A DNA stretch of 64,000 bases from Bombardia bombarda (taxonomy: Eukaryota; Ascomycota; Sordariomycetes; Sordariales; Lasiosphaeriaceae): contig JAULSR010000009.1 in assembly GCA_030512295.1 (NCBI GenBank), positions 1,236,162 to 1,300,161 of the forward strand, given 5' to 3'. Position numbers and translations under genes: made by a program. The notes below the pieces were generated by a model. It searched no databases and had not been told where the DNA came from. It was given only the letters and a program-made list of their open reading frames with translations. This document shows positions 52,925-64,000 of this stretch, piece after piece; position 1 is the stretch's first letter, and the number at the start of each line of letters is the position of its first letter.

Positions 52925-53765
52925 ATGACCGAATTTGTCCCTACCCGCGGCGCAAGCGCCATGATGTCTCATGACGGCACGAACATGATCATTCGCATCA
53001 GTGCGCAAGGTGACGAGCAAGTAATTTCCACTGCGGTCTCGAATGCTATGGTTAGACTCCGGTACGTTAAGCTCCTAATACTTGCGAACATGAACCTGAA
53101 CTGATAATGCCCAGCAACCTTACCAACGAAAGTGTCGTTGCTCTGGTTAGTGCGCGCTTTGACTTTTACTATGTCACCACGGCCTCTGTCGCCAGAGCTT
53201 TTGACCATGGTGTGGTCGTGCCTATTGGTACTACAGACGGTGAGTTGCGAATTTGGCTGTCACAAGTGCGTTTCTAATACATCCTACACAGATTCTTCTT
53301 TGCAAGCCAGCCAAGTTCAAGATACTGCGCAAGCTGTCCCAGCTGCTGGAGAATTGCAGAACAACCAAGTGGGGAGTCCTGCAAACGAGTCTGAGGACCA
53401 TAAGAAGAAGCGCATTCCCAGACCGCGCAACTCATTCATCATATATCGTCAGTGGATGTCAGGCCGAATCCATGATGACATTCCTGGAGCCACCGCTGGA
53501 GAAATCTGTGAGTCCTATCCTTCATTCCGATTTTTGAATTCAATGCTGAACTCCTATAGCACGAGCTGTTGGCCTTTTGTGGCACAAAGAGACACCCCAG
53601 GTCAAGGATCACTTCAAGGAACTCGCAGCGGAAGAAGACCGGCTTCACAAACTGAAGTATCCTGACTACCGCTATGTGTATAGTAGCTCCAGAGTCGCGA
53701 AGAAGAAGAATAAAAAGAAGGATCCAATGTCGATTGCTGAGCATCTCATTGGAGCTGGATATTGA
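52925..53765 (+). CDS. MAT1-2-1: MAT1-2-1 mating-type protein (HMG-box, MATA_HMG)
   Basis: Nuclear HMG-box transcription factor that sets MAT1-2 identity. Four exons, 52,925-53,061, 53,115-53,239, 53,292-53,507 and 53,560-53,765, give 227 aa. Introns are 53, 52 and 52 bp. The HMG box (about residues 125-200) begins IPRPRNSFIIYRQWMSG and continues RAVGLLWHKETPQVKDHF, KELAAEEDRLHKLKYPDY and RYVYSS. The third intron splits the serine codon (T|CA) before RAVGLLW, the hallmark intron position of ascomycete MAT1-2-1. A basic KKKNKKK tail follows. The protein is somewhat short compared with related genes but has every expected element and no disruption. ATG chosen because it opens the only exon that splices in phase. 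It is read toward the AT-rich region and divergently from the 449-aa gene. Confidence 0.93.
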
Positions 53766-53989
53766 GCTTTTTAGGATAATAAGTCCTGCTCGGTGATGGT
53801 TCGTCTCTTCAAATACCCCCCGCCTGATTGAAACGCCCAATGCTAACCTTAATTAACAAGGATAGAGTTTATGGGAAGAATTAAGGAACATCTCAAGAGG
53901 CTGGCCCTGAGATGCGGCCCTCGACGAGAATTGCGTCTATACGACGACGGGATGGTCTGAAGCAGCACGATTGACCTGCGTACATGGTT
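53766..53989. other. MAT1-2-1 downstream region
   Basis: Single-copy sequence that ends at the next LTR copy. Nothing else seen. Confidence 0.4.
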
Positions 53990-54189
53990 TGTCACGCTCC
54001 TAGGCGTGGAATAGCTCGTGGGGTACTAGCGCCTTGGCGCCTTGGCACTAGCACGTGACAGCCCCTTAGTCAGCATCTAGTCAGCACCTTAGTCAGCTTT
54101 CGCAGGGATAAAACCCTGGCTTGGGCACATAGTTAGTTCCGGCGTGCAACCACAATTATCACAGTGCACCCAAGGTTCAGCCCGTCACA
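53990..54189 (+). mobile_element. Second LTR copy, same orientation, right of MAT1-2-1
   Basis: Closely matches 50,118-50,316, including an identical run of about 70 bp (GCTCCTAGGCGTGGAATAGC through GTGACAGCCCCT). It lacks GGCCTAGCCC near the left end and has an extra stretch of about 16 bp (CACAATTATCACAGTG) before the right end. The flanking 5-mers (TGGTT and CTGAT) do not match, so it is either rearranged or has recombined. Confidence 0.85.
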
Positions 54190-54379
54190 CTGATGATCGG
54201 GCTGCTGCCACCGATATCAGTGCACGCCATCTTCAGTACTGCGACGGTAAGCTACCATCAGTTTGGCAACATCACAGGCGGGAGACAGAAACTCGGGGCT
54301 CTTTCAGTAACTCTTGGGATGCACAGAAGGAACTCTGGTGATAGGTAGAGAGAATGAAAAAGTGTCGTGCGTGAGTTGT
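54190..54379. other. Short GC-normal spacer
   Basis: Single-copy-like sequence between the LTR and the AT-rich block. No gene is supported. Confidence 0.35.
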
Positions 54380-57300
54380 CTGTCCCTCTGCTGACGTAAT
54401 CCCGAAGTTTACCCTGTCCCCGAAGTTTACCCCGTCTGGTCTGTCGTTCTTAGTAATCCGCCTTCTTAAGCTAAAGCGGGGGTTATATTTTAAATATTCG
54501 TCGTTCGTTATTATTATTAGGTTATAGCTTTAAATCGTTTTTTAGTTAAGTTAATTCGTTGTAGTTTTTTATTTAACAAAGTATAACGCCCGTTTTCCGC
54601 TTTATTATAATTAAAAATATTTTATTATTTATAAAATATAATTCTTCCGTATTTATTTATACGTTTTTTATACCTATTTTATCTTAAAATACCGTCGTTA
54701 GGGCATAATTTAATATTATTAAATAGATTTAAAACAATTATATATAATAATATTTTTAAAAAAACTAACTTTTTATAACTTCGTCGATTAAATTATTTAA
54801 ATTTAAAAATATCGATATTAATGATATAAAGTCGGATTTTCCGATAATAAATTATAATTTATATATAATAATAAAATCTTTTAAAAAAGTTTTATTAAAT
54901 TATTTTAATTTAATTAAAAAGCGGATAGATTTTATAATTTTTTATTATCGTCTTTATCCGGGGTATTTTTTACGGTTAAACGTATTTAAACGATAATTCG
55001 TTTTTAGGTTTATAAATAATAATAAAATAAATTAAAATAGGAATTTAAATTAATATATTTATTTTAAAATTAATTATTTATAATAATAAACGTTTTGAAA
55101 TTTTTATAATTAATAATAATTTTAAAAAGTTTTAAAACATTTCAAACTTCGGCCGTTATTTTTCTAATATTTAATAATAGTTAATAGTTTTTTATTATAA
55201 ATATTATAATTATATTTTTACGTAGAATATTTAAATAAAAAATATCGTCGTTTTTTTATAAAAAGACTCTTTTTATAGTTTAGTTCGAAGCGTTTATTTT
55301 AACCATTATAAATTTAAACCAATTATAAACTTAATATTAAAGCTATAAAGAATGTTTTTTTAAATTATTTAAATATTTATTAACAGTTTAAGGTTTATTT
55401 TTAAGATATATTTTTTTAATAAAATTATAAAATAGTTTTGTTATATTAGAAAATTATTTAATAAAACGTCGATAAAAGTTAAAACTATTTCTTTATAATA
55501 AATAAAAACTAATCGATTATAATTTTAATTTTTTTTTATTTTAATATTTTTTAAAATAATAATAATATTTAAGTATTTAATATATATAATATAAAATTCG
55601 TATTTATTAATATTAATTTATAGTTTATTTCCGAAAATTATTTTAATATTATTTATATATGTTAGATATACTTTTTTTTAAAATTAAAATAAATTAAAAT
55701 ATTATTTAAATATATAGTTATATAATTATTAATATAATATTAAAATATAATTAATATTCTTTATAAGCCGAAACGAGTAATAAAAACTATTAATTATTTA
55801 TAACTTTCTATTACTTTAATTTTATTAAATATTATTATAATATTTAATTTAATAAAGATTTTAGTTTTATAAATTATATTTAAAGTTTTATATATTAGCG
55901 GAAAAGAATACTTATTTTTTAGAAAAATATTATTAACGTTTCGATAATTTAATAATATAACGGGCTAAACCTTAAGTATACTTTATAATATTATAATTAT
56001 ACGCCGGAATTAACTATCCGTGTGCCTAAGCTAGGGTTTTATCCTTAGGAAAGCTAACTAAGGTGTTAATTAAGATGCTAATTAAGGGGCTATTACGTGC
56101 TAGTACCTTGGCGCTAAGGCGCTAGTACCCTACGAGCTATTCCACGCTTAGGAGCGGGCTAGGCCCGTAATATTACCCTTTATTTAAAAAATGGGTCCCC
56201 CTGCTGATATAATCCCGAAGTTACCCTATTTTTCGAAGTTTACCCCATTTCTTTTTATTGGTTATTTAAAAAAAAAAAGAGTCCTTAACCATAAGAGCTT
56301 AACTAACGTTAGAACTTTTAGCTACCCCTTTTATTATAAATATTTAATAGTTTTAAGCTATAATAATATAAGCTATAGCTAGCGTTTTTATTAGTTTCGG
56401 TAACTTCGGCGCCACTCTGGCTAATTTTAATAATTAAAGAGGGCCGTTTCGGCCAAAAAACGACCGCCTTTTTACTTATACGGTTAATAAGCTAAAGGTT
56501 AACGTTTTTTTTTAAGATAGGGAGGATTAGATTTAAGTTATAAAATAAAAGAATGCTATTTATTAAAATTAATTTTAATAACTTTAAGTCTAATAGGCTA
56601 GTACTTAAATAGAACCCGAGATATAATAATAATAGCGGGCTTATTAGAAGTAATTTTATAACGGAGATTTTAAATAAGTTATATAACGGGAATTTAAAGA
56701 TTATATTAGTTTGAATTACTTCGGTAATAAATTTAATAAAGTTTAAGCTTATAAAAATTAGCTAGTATATAGTTAATACGGTAGATTTTTTTAGGAATTT
56801 TATTGGGAATAGGCTGCATTAATCCGACGCCTCTTTAAAATGGAGATCGATAGTACTTTTATAGGTTAAAATTATTAGATTAAATTCGACCGTTTTTATT
56901 ATAACCGGTATATTAAAGCCGTTCCTAACGTTATTTTAATTAAAGATTATACCGAATAATATAAATATATTTAATTCGTTAAATTTTATTTATAAAACGG
57001 TAATAATTAAGATGTTTATTATAAAAGGTTAAGCTTTTTTATTAACTTTAATAAATTTCGGAAATTACCGCGTATTATAAAGGAAGCTTATTTAAGATTT
57101 CGCTATAATAAAGCTTGGATTTAACGTGGCGAACTTTAAGATTTATTTATAAAAGATTTCTTTTTTTTATATAAATCCTTTTTTTATATACCGTTAATTA
57201 TTTAAATATTATTCCGTATGAAAGAGTTTGTTATATATTATAATTATAATAAACGAGGGTATATATAACGCTAATATATTACTTTATATATTATAGTTAT

Positions 57301-57574
57301 ATTAAGCTTAGACGCCCGGATTTAAAACGTTAGGATTAAAGATAATGATAATTTTAATAATTTATATCCCGGCCCTTTTAATTCGGAGGACGATTTAAAA
57401 AACGAAAAATAATAAATAATAACCCCAATCGATTTATTTAAATTATTTATAAGGTAAAGCTAAACTTTATTTTTATTATTTAAAGTAATATTTATTTCTA
57501 GCGTTATAATTAAAAGGTTACTTTGTTAATAATAGTTATCGACGTTAATACGGGGGTATAAATTAATTATATAA
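54380..57574. other. AT-rich RIP-decayed transposon debris
   Basis: Composition drops sharply to mostly A/T with TA and TTAA in excess and frequent stops in every frame, the classic result of RIP on repeats. A direct repeat of about 50 bp (AATCCCGAAGTT.ACCC ... CGAAGTTTACCCC) occurs at 54,398 and 56,211, suggesting two copies of one older element. Fragments on the plus strand around 57,050-57,320 look protein-derived but are too decayed for me to name. Confidence 0.8.
55956..56172 (-). mobile_element. Third LTR copy, inverted and RIP-decayed
   Basis: Reverse complement of the same LTR: ATACGCCGGAATTAACTATC, TAGGGTTTTATCC, GCGCTAGTACCCTACGAGCT and ATTCCACGCTTAGGAGCGGG. It contains the CACAATTATCACAGTG-type insertion, so it belongs with the 53,990 copy. 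Most differences are transitions. Confidence 0.8.
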
Positions 57575-57826
57575 TGTTGGAATGACAAGGTCATTCGTAC
57601 GAGTCACTATAATAACTGTAAAGAACGGGTTAGTTGGGGGTTGTTATTGTTATATTAATCTGCTTGTCTATGTAAAAGGATCACGAACTACGGGGACAGG
57701 AAGTGGGTGGTGTTTGGAGGGGTTCCTGGGACACGTGACCAATCCCCACTGTTTTGCATCCTGTCGACCAATCACAGCCGTCACAGCCTGACGGCTGTAT
57801 GCCTCTGATTGATCGTAAATCCGATA
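57575..57826 (-). repeat. Copia 3' LTR
   Basis: Begins TGTTGGAATGACAAGG and ends GTAAATCCGATA on the plus strand. It differs from the other LTR at about 15 positions, nearly all transitions. The terminal CA has become TA on this copy. Confidence 0.9.
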
Positions 57827-57881
57827 CTGGCAATTTTTTACTTTTTCCAACGACTAACTTCCTCCCTTATTGAGGGCCTTG

Positions 57882-60400
57882 CTACTTGTTGTCCTTCCTA
57901 TTCCGCTTTACGGAAGCTTGAATTCCTACCTTTAACGTGTTGTTATCAATGAGGGCCTGTAGGGACTGGTTGGGTGTTAATTTCGTTATTGCGTCGGCCG
58001 GGTTGTCGTTGCCGTTGATCCAACGGACTTCAAAGATTTCCTGCTTCTCGTATGCCTGCCTCATACTCATGATATCTATCATGAGCCGCTTCTCTTTCGT
58101 AGTGCCCAGCTTCACCAAGCACTCGTACAGAGAGAAAGAGTCGGTATAGACGATCATAGGGATGCTCGGGATGCTCAATTTAGCTAGGATCATGTTGATC
58201 GTTGTGTTGAAGGAAATGCCTGCGTCAACGCCGTTGGCCATCGCGTAGATCTCTGAAGCTAATACGCTTTTTATAATCCGCTTGCATTTGGTTAATGACT
58301 AATGGACTATGTTTCCTATTATCGTAAAGCTTCCTTTATCCGTCTTTTCGTTCGCTAGAAAGATTACGTATCCGATCTGTAAGCTTAAGTCCTTATTGTT
58401 AGCGAATAAAGCGTCTACGTAAACGAACAATCTAGCCGTACGTAAGTCGAGAGGAATATAGTTGATACCTCGGTCGACGTGCTTCATTTGCCACTTAATT
58501 CGCTTATTCATCCTGGTAACGTTTTCTTTTGTAAGTTCTTTATACTGTGCTGCCGCCAATAGGTCGAATACGGCCTTAGGTTAACAAATCGATACGATAT
58601 ACGCGCCGCGTACTCGCTATTCGACGTATTTTTAGACATTAGTTGCGATCTTAAGCTTCTCGCCTTGCTTCTTCTGCCGTAGGGCCAGTATATCATCCTC
58701 TCGGAAAGTCAGAATGCATCCGTTAAATGTAAGCGGGTTAGCCGGAGTTAGCTTTTGTTTTGGTTTGGCTATGAACTTGGCTTCTTTGATCATCTCTTTC
58801 TCTAGGGCTTCGAAACCTGGATCGTTGAGGCCGATCGTATCGTTAATTTGCATATCAACGACTGTAAAATGCTCTGAATCGTTTGACGTAATTAATAGGC
58901 ATAAATCGTAGGTTAATATGGTCATACTTAATCGGTTTCGATAATGCTTAAAGTAGGTTGCCCACTAGTGCGTGCCTACCTCGGCTATGCCGTATAACGG
59001 TTTAACTACCTCTATAATTGTCCTTTCCGGATAATTATAGCGAATTTGCTTAGGAAAGTAGGCTAAAATTATACATTAAAATGCCGTTATAGACTATATG
59101 TATGCCTACGTAATGTTTCGGATCTATAGCATCATTCCTTACCGGATCAAAAAGGGTGCTAGGGCAACTAAAATCCGTTGGCTCGTTCGTTAGATTATAG
59201 GGCTTTACGTTAATACTAGTTCTTTGCTTTAATCGTTATAGCCTTATATCATAAGCCGGGATTTCTTATACGGGGAGTCCGTTTCCTTGCCTTTAATCTC
59301 TCGTACCATACGTGATTTAAAAATATGTATACCCTTATACTTCTCCGGGTCGTACTTTTGGAATACAAAGACCCTTCGTCCAATAAAGGCCTCGACTTCC
59401 TTCTAATCAGAAAGGGAGAAAGGTTCGCCAGCCATTAGAATCTTCCCTTCCTAGCGGAGTCGGACTGCTAAATTATAATCCTCAATCTTTTTCGCTGTCA
59501 AATAGGTTGTTGTAAGGTCTATGCCCTTAGTTATTGCCATATTTATATTAGGGTTCGGCTTCGCTTTATTCTTTAACCTAGGGGGACGTCCTCGTCGCCT
59601 TAGCACTCGGATTTCTTTCTATAAGGGAGTCCATTTATCGTCGCGGTCGTTATTATTACGAGGTCTTTTAGTTTTATCCTAAGTCGGGGTAACAATTAAG
59701 TTATTACAGTAATATAGTTTAACTATTATAATGTAGAAGTTAATAGGTTTACCGTTAACTTTAACCGTATAGGTTTCTTTATCGCGTGCGAGCAGTATAT
59801 ACGGGCCGGTCCATTTATAAACTTCTCGCTACACTTTTATTTCGCTTTGGAAAAGGAAGTTAAGTGTCTTTAAGTTATTCGGGCCATTATAGGTACCTAA
59901 AGCTTCGGATATTTATCTTTTTGCTTTAAGGGTGTATATCTCTATCATCGTTTTTTGTATTGCTTTCGTACGTGCTTTAATGGAAAGGGATCGGAGCGAT
60001 AAGTTAGTTATTCGAGGATACGTTTCGAAAATAAAAAATATAAGCACTAAGCCGTCTAGGCCTATAATATCGTTAACTGCTTTAATAGCTATTTAAAGAG
60101 TTTAATTTACCGTAATATTAACGCTTTATAAGTCTGCTATAATAACCTTATATATTCGTTTAAATAGTCCGTAATACCGCTCTAATTTACCGATAAAATT
60201 ATAAGCTTTAACTAGAACTTCTTTAATCTTAATCAATATACTACAGGCATTATTAACGAATTTTTTTACTATAAAGTTAATTCCTATATCGGTAATAATA
60301 ATATTAAATAGTCTAACGTATATATCGATCTATATAGCCCGGATTATATTTTATATTATTTTTACTATTATCTTTTAAAGGAATCGTACGGTTTAAAAAA
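57882..60400 (-). pseudogene. Copia pol remnants (integrase end, reverse transcriptase, RNase H)
   Basis: Readable pieces: FKSRMVREIKGKETDSPYKK (about 59,300, reverse transcriptase entry region), FNGCILTFREDDILALRQKK (about 58,690), LRTARLFVYVDALFANNKD and YVIFLANEKTDKGSF (about 58,350-58,450, palm/RNase H junction), and VYTDSFSLYECLVKLGT with KRLMIDIMSMRQAYEKQ and WINGNDNPADAITK (58,200-57,980, RNase H). Pieces are separated by stops and frame changes, so no polyprotein can be made. Confidence 0.82.
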
Positions 60401-63153
60401 AAATAGTTTCGTCAATAAAATAAATAACTAGCTTTTTATCGATATATATAATATCTACCATTATTCGGTAATTAAAATTAATTTCGTTACGGAGGGTGAA
60501 TTTAAATCTACCGGGGTTATTACTTTATATTTAACATTAATAATAAAACTTATTAATTTTCTTAATAACGTTATAATTTAAATTGTTATAGTTTATTTAT
60601 ATAAGTATTTTATATAGGCGTTTTATTGCCGAATAACCGAATTGTCGATATAATTAACGTAGTTCTGTTTCTATTAGGTAGCACTATACGATAGTTTTCT
60701 TTATATTATCTAATAAGAGCTAAAAATAACCTTATTTCCGTATAATCGGATAGCTTTTATTTCGATAAATTAAAATATTAAGGATATTATTAAAATAAAT
60801 ACCGTACTTATTTATATTCGAAAGGTAAAATAAGAACGGGGTATTCGCTAAAACGACTTGGAAGTTAATAATTTTAAAGGGAGTTTTTATAGCTATAATT
60901 TTAAAAGATATATTCTTTGGGTTGTTTTTAAATCGTACGCGATATTATTTAACCGTTAAGGTGTTGATTTTAATACTAGGGACTTTCTTTTAAAATGCTT
61001 TAATTTGGTTTTCGTTAGCTATTAATATACTTGCTACACTTATATTAAGCATAATGCTTTGGAAGGTTTTTGAATTATATCGGCTTTTAAAGTAAAAAAG
61101 GGATGCGGGTTCGTTCGGAGATCGTTTAAACGGGTCGGTTATCGTTATTATATACATTATCGTTTAGTTATTAAAAAGGTTAATTATCTCTTCGCCGTCA
61201 ACCGGGCCGTATGCCGTCAAAAAGCTTTCAAATTCCGGTTTAGGTGTTGTTCTTGCAGTTAGCCAAATCTCGAAATTGGCCTCAGTTTCGGCTTCGCTTT
61301 CGCTAGTATCGATACTTTCGAAGTCTATTAGAAATTAAGCGAAATCGGTCTTTTCTTTACCTATTTTTTATATATATTTTCGTTATTAGTTGTATTTTAG
61401 TCGGCGTTTAGGGATCGGATGCTTTGTAAACTAATAGTTTTATTTTCCGTATATAAAACACTTCTTACTACCTTTAATTAGCTTACGTGGTCCGCCGCCT
61501 TAAGGGTTCGCTCGGTAGCTTCCTTTAGTGGTAAACTATTTACCTTCGTATTATCGATTAATTTAATATTAATTAACGTTTTTTAGTTTTTAATTAGTAA
61601 AATATTATTATTAACGGGTAGTTTTCTTAAAACGTATATAAATATTTATAATATTTCTTAGCTTAGAAATAATGCTTTTAAGGCTAAAAATTAGCTTTAT
61701 TATTATTAGTTTATATACGTTTATTTTTTAGTATATATTAAATAATTATTCCGCGAAGCTTTGGTTTCCTTTATAGTTGCTTAATATCGATAATCCTTTA
61801 TAAATCTTTTATAGTTTGTTTATAAAAATTTCGAAGTATTACGATAAATTTTTATCGGGGTTCGTTTAGATAATCCTAAGGAAGGTTATCGATTGCTATT
61901 CTTAGATATATATTTAGCGGTTTTCGACGGTATAAAAGAATTCTCTAGTGCGGTTAATTATCTTATTAAAATTAAGGTTCTCCTTTATTAGACGGTCGAA
62001 GTAGAACTATTTGGCTTTATCTTTTAATATAATCGAATATATTTTATAGTATAAATAGGGTAAAATATCGGCTTTCTTATAAAAATCTTTAAAGATTTAG
62101 ACCTTAGAGTTTAAAATATCGTAAAGTCCGCCTCCGAACTTTTCGTTATTATTGCTATATATCTTAATAAGGTCTATCAATATTCGTAGTATTATATTAG
62201 TTAAGTATTCGGATGTATCGAAAGGTTTGTTTTCGGTAATAGTCGTGCTTAACTGGGTCTTAACGGTATTGTTCGGAATAAAAACGACGGGGTTGTTCTT
62301 CTCTAACGGAGTAGGAGCAACGGTATTGCTTTTAGTGATACTTTTAAACTTGGAGGAGTGCGGGTTGCGGTATGATTGGAACTTGTCTTCTTTATACTTA
62401 TAGTACCGCTCAACCTCTCCATCGGGCCACTCGGGTGCCTCCTTATTTTAAGCTATCGTAACGAGTTATTGTGATATTATTCCTTTTTTGTTAAAGTAAA
62501 TGCCGTAATTGTTAAGGAAGTGTTTAAGGCTAGTACGGAGAGTCTTATCGAAGGTCTTAAAGTAGTCTTCTATCTAATCGATAAAGTCGGATTGGAAGGC
62601 TTTAAATAAAACGTTGTCTCGCAGTTCTTCGTTATCGTAGATCTCGAAGCAATCAACTAGGTAGGTGTTGAGTCTCTTTGTTGTAGCCTGGTCTTCGTTT
62701 GTCGGGTCGAAGTCTTTACCTTCCTAAGTTAGGTCGGTAATACTGATAATGCGATTGTTCGTATATAAGGTTGCTATCGTGATTGTTTTTGTCGAGGGAT
62801 GTAAGTAGTTGAGTAGGGTCAAAGCCTTTCTTTCTAACTACTAAGTCTTTCGCGAGGTTGGTGCGGAGGGTTATGGTCGCCTCCGTCGTGCGTAGTGGAC
62901 GCAGATAACTAAGTAAAGCGCAAGGCCTTTCTTTCGGCTATCTTTGAGGTTTTCGTTTCGGTTTTTCCGTGCGTTGAAGAGTCTCTTTCGCGCTCGTAGT
63001 CCTGCGTCGATTAGGCTTTCTGCATGTTTAGTGCCTTCTTGAATACAGTCCTTCGTGCCGCTTCCTGTCTAACAATCGTGGGAACTACGATCACTGCCGT
63101 TATCGGAATCCTTGCTGTTCTGCGGTTGGCCTGGTCGGTCAACCACTAATCAG
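60401..63153 (-). pseudogene. Copia gag/protease/integrase region, decayed
   Basis: This part of the element should hold gag, protease and most of integrase on the minus strand. From 60,400 to about 62,100 it is almost pure A/T with stops everywhere. From 62,150 to 63,150 GC content recovers and pieces of coding sequence are visible, but I cannot assign them individually. Confidence 0.6.
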
Positions 63154-63405
63154 TGTTAGAATGATAAGGTCATTCGTACGAGTCACTATAGTAACTGTAG
63201 AGAACGGGTTGGTTGGGGGTTGTTATTATTGTATTAATTTGCTTATTTATATAAAAGGATCACGAACTACGGGGACAGGAAGTGGGTGGTGTTTAGAGGG
63301 GCTCCTGGGACACGTGACCAATCCCCACTGTTTTGCATCCTGTCGACCAATCACAGCCGTTACAGCCTGACGGCTGTATGCCTCTGATTGATCGTAAATC
63401 CGACA
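63154..63405 (-). repeat. Copia 5' LTR
   Basis: Begins TGTTAGAATGATAAGG and ends GTAAATCCGACA on the plus strand. It keeps the canonical TG...CA ends. Confidence 0.9.
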
Positions 63406-64000
63406 TATAAATTATTAATTTTATTAAATATATTATATTTTTATTTTTTTAAAAGTTAAAAATTTTAATTTACTATAATTTATTAACTTTAATAATAATT
63501 AAATAAAAAACTATAATATTTTTTATTTTATTTTTTAATTTATCGATTTATATAAAAACGCCCGCTTTATTTTTTAATTCTTTTATAAAATTAAATAGTT
63601 AAAAAGGTCTTTATTAATATTATAAAGAAATTTAAGTATAAAATTTAAAAGTATAACCCTTTATATAATTTTTAATACTTTTAAATAAAGGCGTTATTCG
63701 GAGATTTCGCTAAAAGAAATTATTCGGAACGTTTTCGATAACGCCCTTACTTTTATTATTATAATTTTTAATATTATTATCGGACTTAAAAAAAGCTATA
63801 TTAATATATTCGACGGCTTAAAATTAAAGTTAAATTTAGTACTTCTACCCCTAAAACTCGCCCATTATACGGCCGTCTTTTTGGAGCAAGTAGTTTAAGA
63901 ACCTATACCTTCGAAAGAGCCGAGCATTATATCGATTTAATAAAAGGATTTGTATTATTATAAAGCTATATTTATTTATTTAATTAAGTTTAATTTAACG
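63406..64000. other. AT-rich RIP-decayed debris, continuation
   Basis: Same base composition as 54,380-57,574; this is the other side of the DNA split by the copia insertion. No gene seen. Confidence 0.75.

Larger units (their letters stand above)
57575..63405 (-). mobile_element. Complete but inactive Ty1/copia LTR retrotransposon
   Basis: A 5,831-bp element with 252-bp LTRs and a perfect 5-bp target duplication TATAA (57,570-57,574 and 63,406-63,410). Minus-strand remnants run in copia order: integrase-like (about 60,300-60,100), reverse transcriptase (about 59,430-58,630) and RNase H (58,241-57,882). Integrase before reverse transcriptase is the copia order. Stops and frameshifts are frequent and the middle is strongly AT-rich. 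It inserted into already repetitive DNA. Confidence 0.88.

Noticed and set aside
53990..56172. LTR copies at 53,990 and 55,956 as ends of one element
   Set aside because: They are in opposite orientation and the flanking 5-mers do not match, so they are not a pair of LTRs of one insertion.
56191..56382. 63-codon frame with MGPPADIIPKLPYF
   Set aside because: Short frame starting in the direct repeat of the RIP-decayed region, with no coding support.

Overview
This is nuclear DNA of a filamentous ascomycete (Pezizomycotina). The evidence is spliceosomal introns of about 46-75 bp with GTRAGT donors and CTAAC-type branch sites, a pogo/Fot1-type transposase, CpA-to-TpA (RIP-like) decay of repeats, and two mating-type genes. 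I infer Eurotiomycetes from the overall gene content but cannot prove it. No rRNA or tRNA gene and no CRISPR array was seen.

Layout. 0-15 kb: a mosaic of minisatellites with scattered genes: an intact pogo-like transposase (1.0-2.4 kb, minus), a small 117-aa beta-rich protein (3.3 kb), an unrecognised 259-aa protein (5.3-6.1 kb, minus), a tiny three-exon gene (8.8-9.1 kb), and two unrecognised neighbouring minus-strand genes (12.0-13.5 and 13.6-14.6 kb), one with a poly-Asp tract and one with a poly-Ala tract and a minisatellite inside its intron. 15-48 kb: a very large minisatellite landscape with three loci of one gene family (16.6, 27.6 and 45.8 kb). Each encodes an alanine-rich N-terminus, a C-C-HxH zinc domain that looks like the FAR1/MULE (WRKY-GCM1) DNA-binding domain, and a hypervariable repeat-built C-terminal part. 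A DUF7924-like gene (22.4-23.7 kb), a decayed member of another fungal multigene family (42.5-43.3 kb) and a Tc1/mariner scrap (43.5-44 kb) lie among them. A common 3' sequence module follows several of these otherwise unrelated loci. Fragments of the family's coding sequence have themselves been amplified into the satellite arrays, some of which carry patches of RIP-like decay.

48.7-53.8 kb: a compact, apparently intact mating-type locus carrying both sexes: MAT1-1-1 (alpha-box, minus), an unrecognised intact five-exon gene (minus), and MAT1-2-1 (HMG-box, plus, with the conserved intron in the serine codon of the HMG box). This predicts homothallism. A solo LTR with a perfect 5-bp target duplication lies between MAT1-1-1 and the five-exon gene. 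A second, closely similar LTR in the same orientation lies just after MAT1-2-1, so two direct repeats bracket the five-exon gene and MAT1-2-1. This geometry could allow deletion of MAT1-2-1, as in unidirectional mating-type switching.

54.4-64 kb: an abrupt change to AT-rich, heavily RIP-decayed transposon DNA with a complete but dead Ty1/copia element (57,575-63,405, minus, 252-bp LTRs, TATAA target duplication) nested in older debris. The usual MAT flanking genes (SLA2, APN2, COX13) are not in the window.
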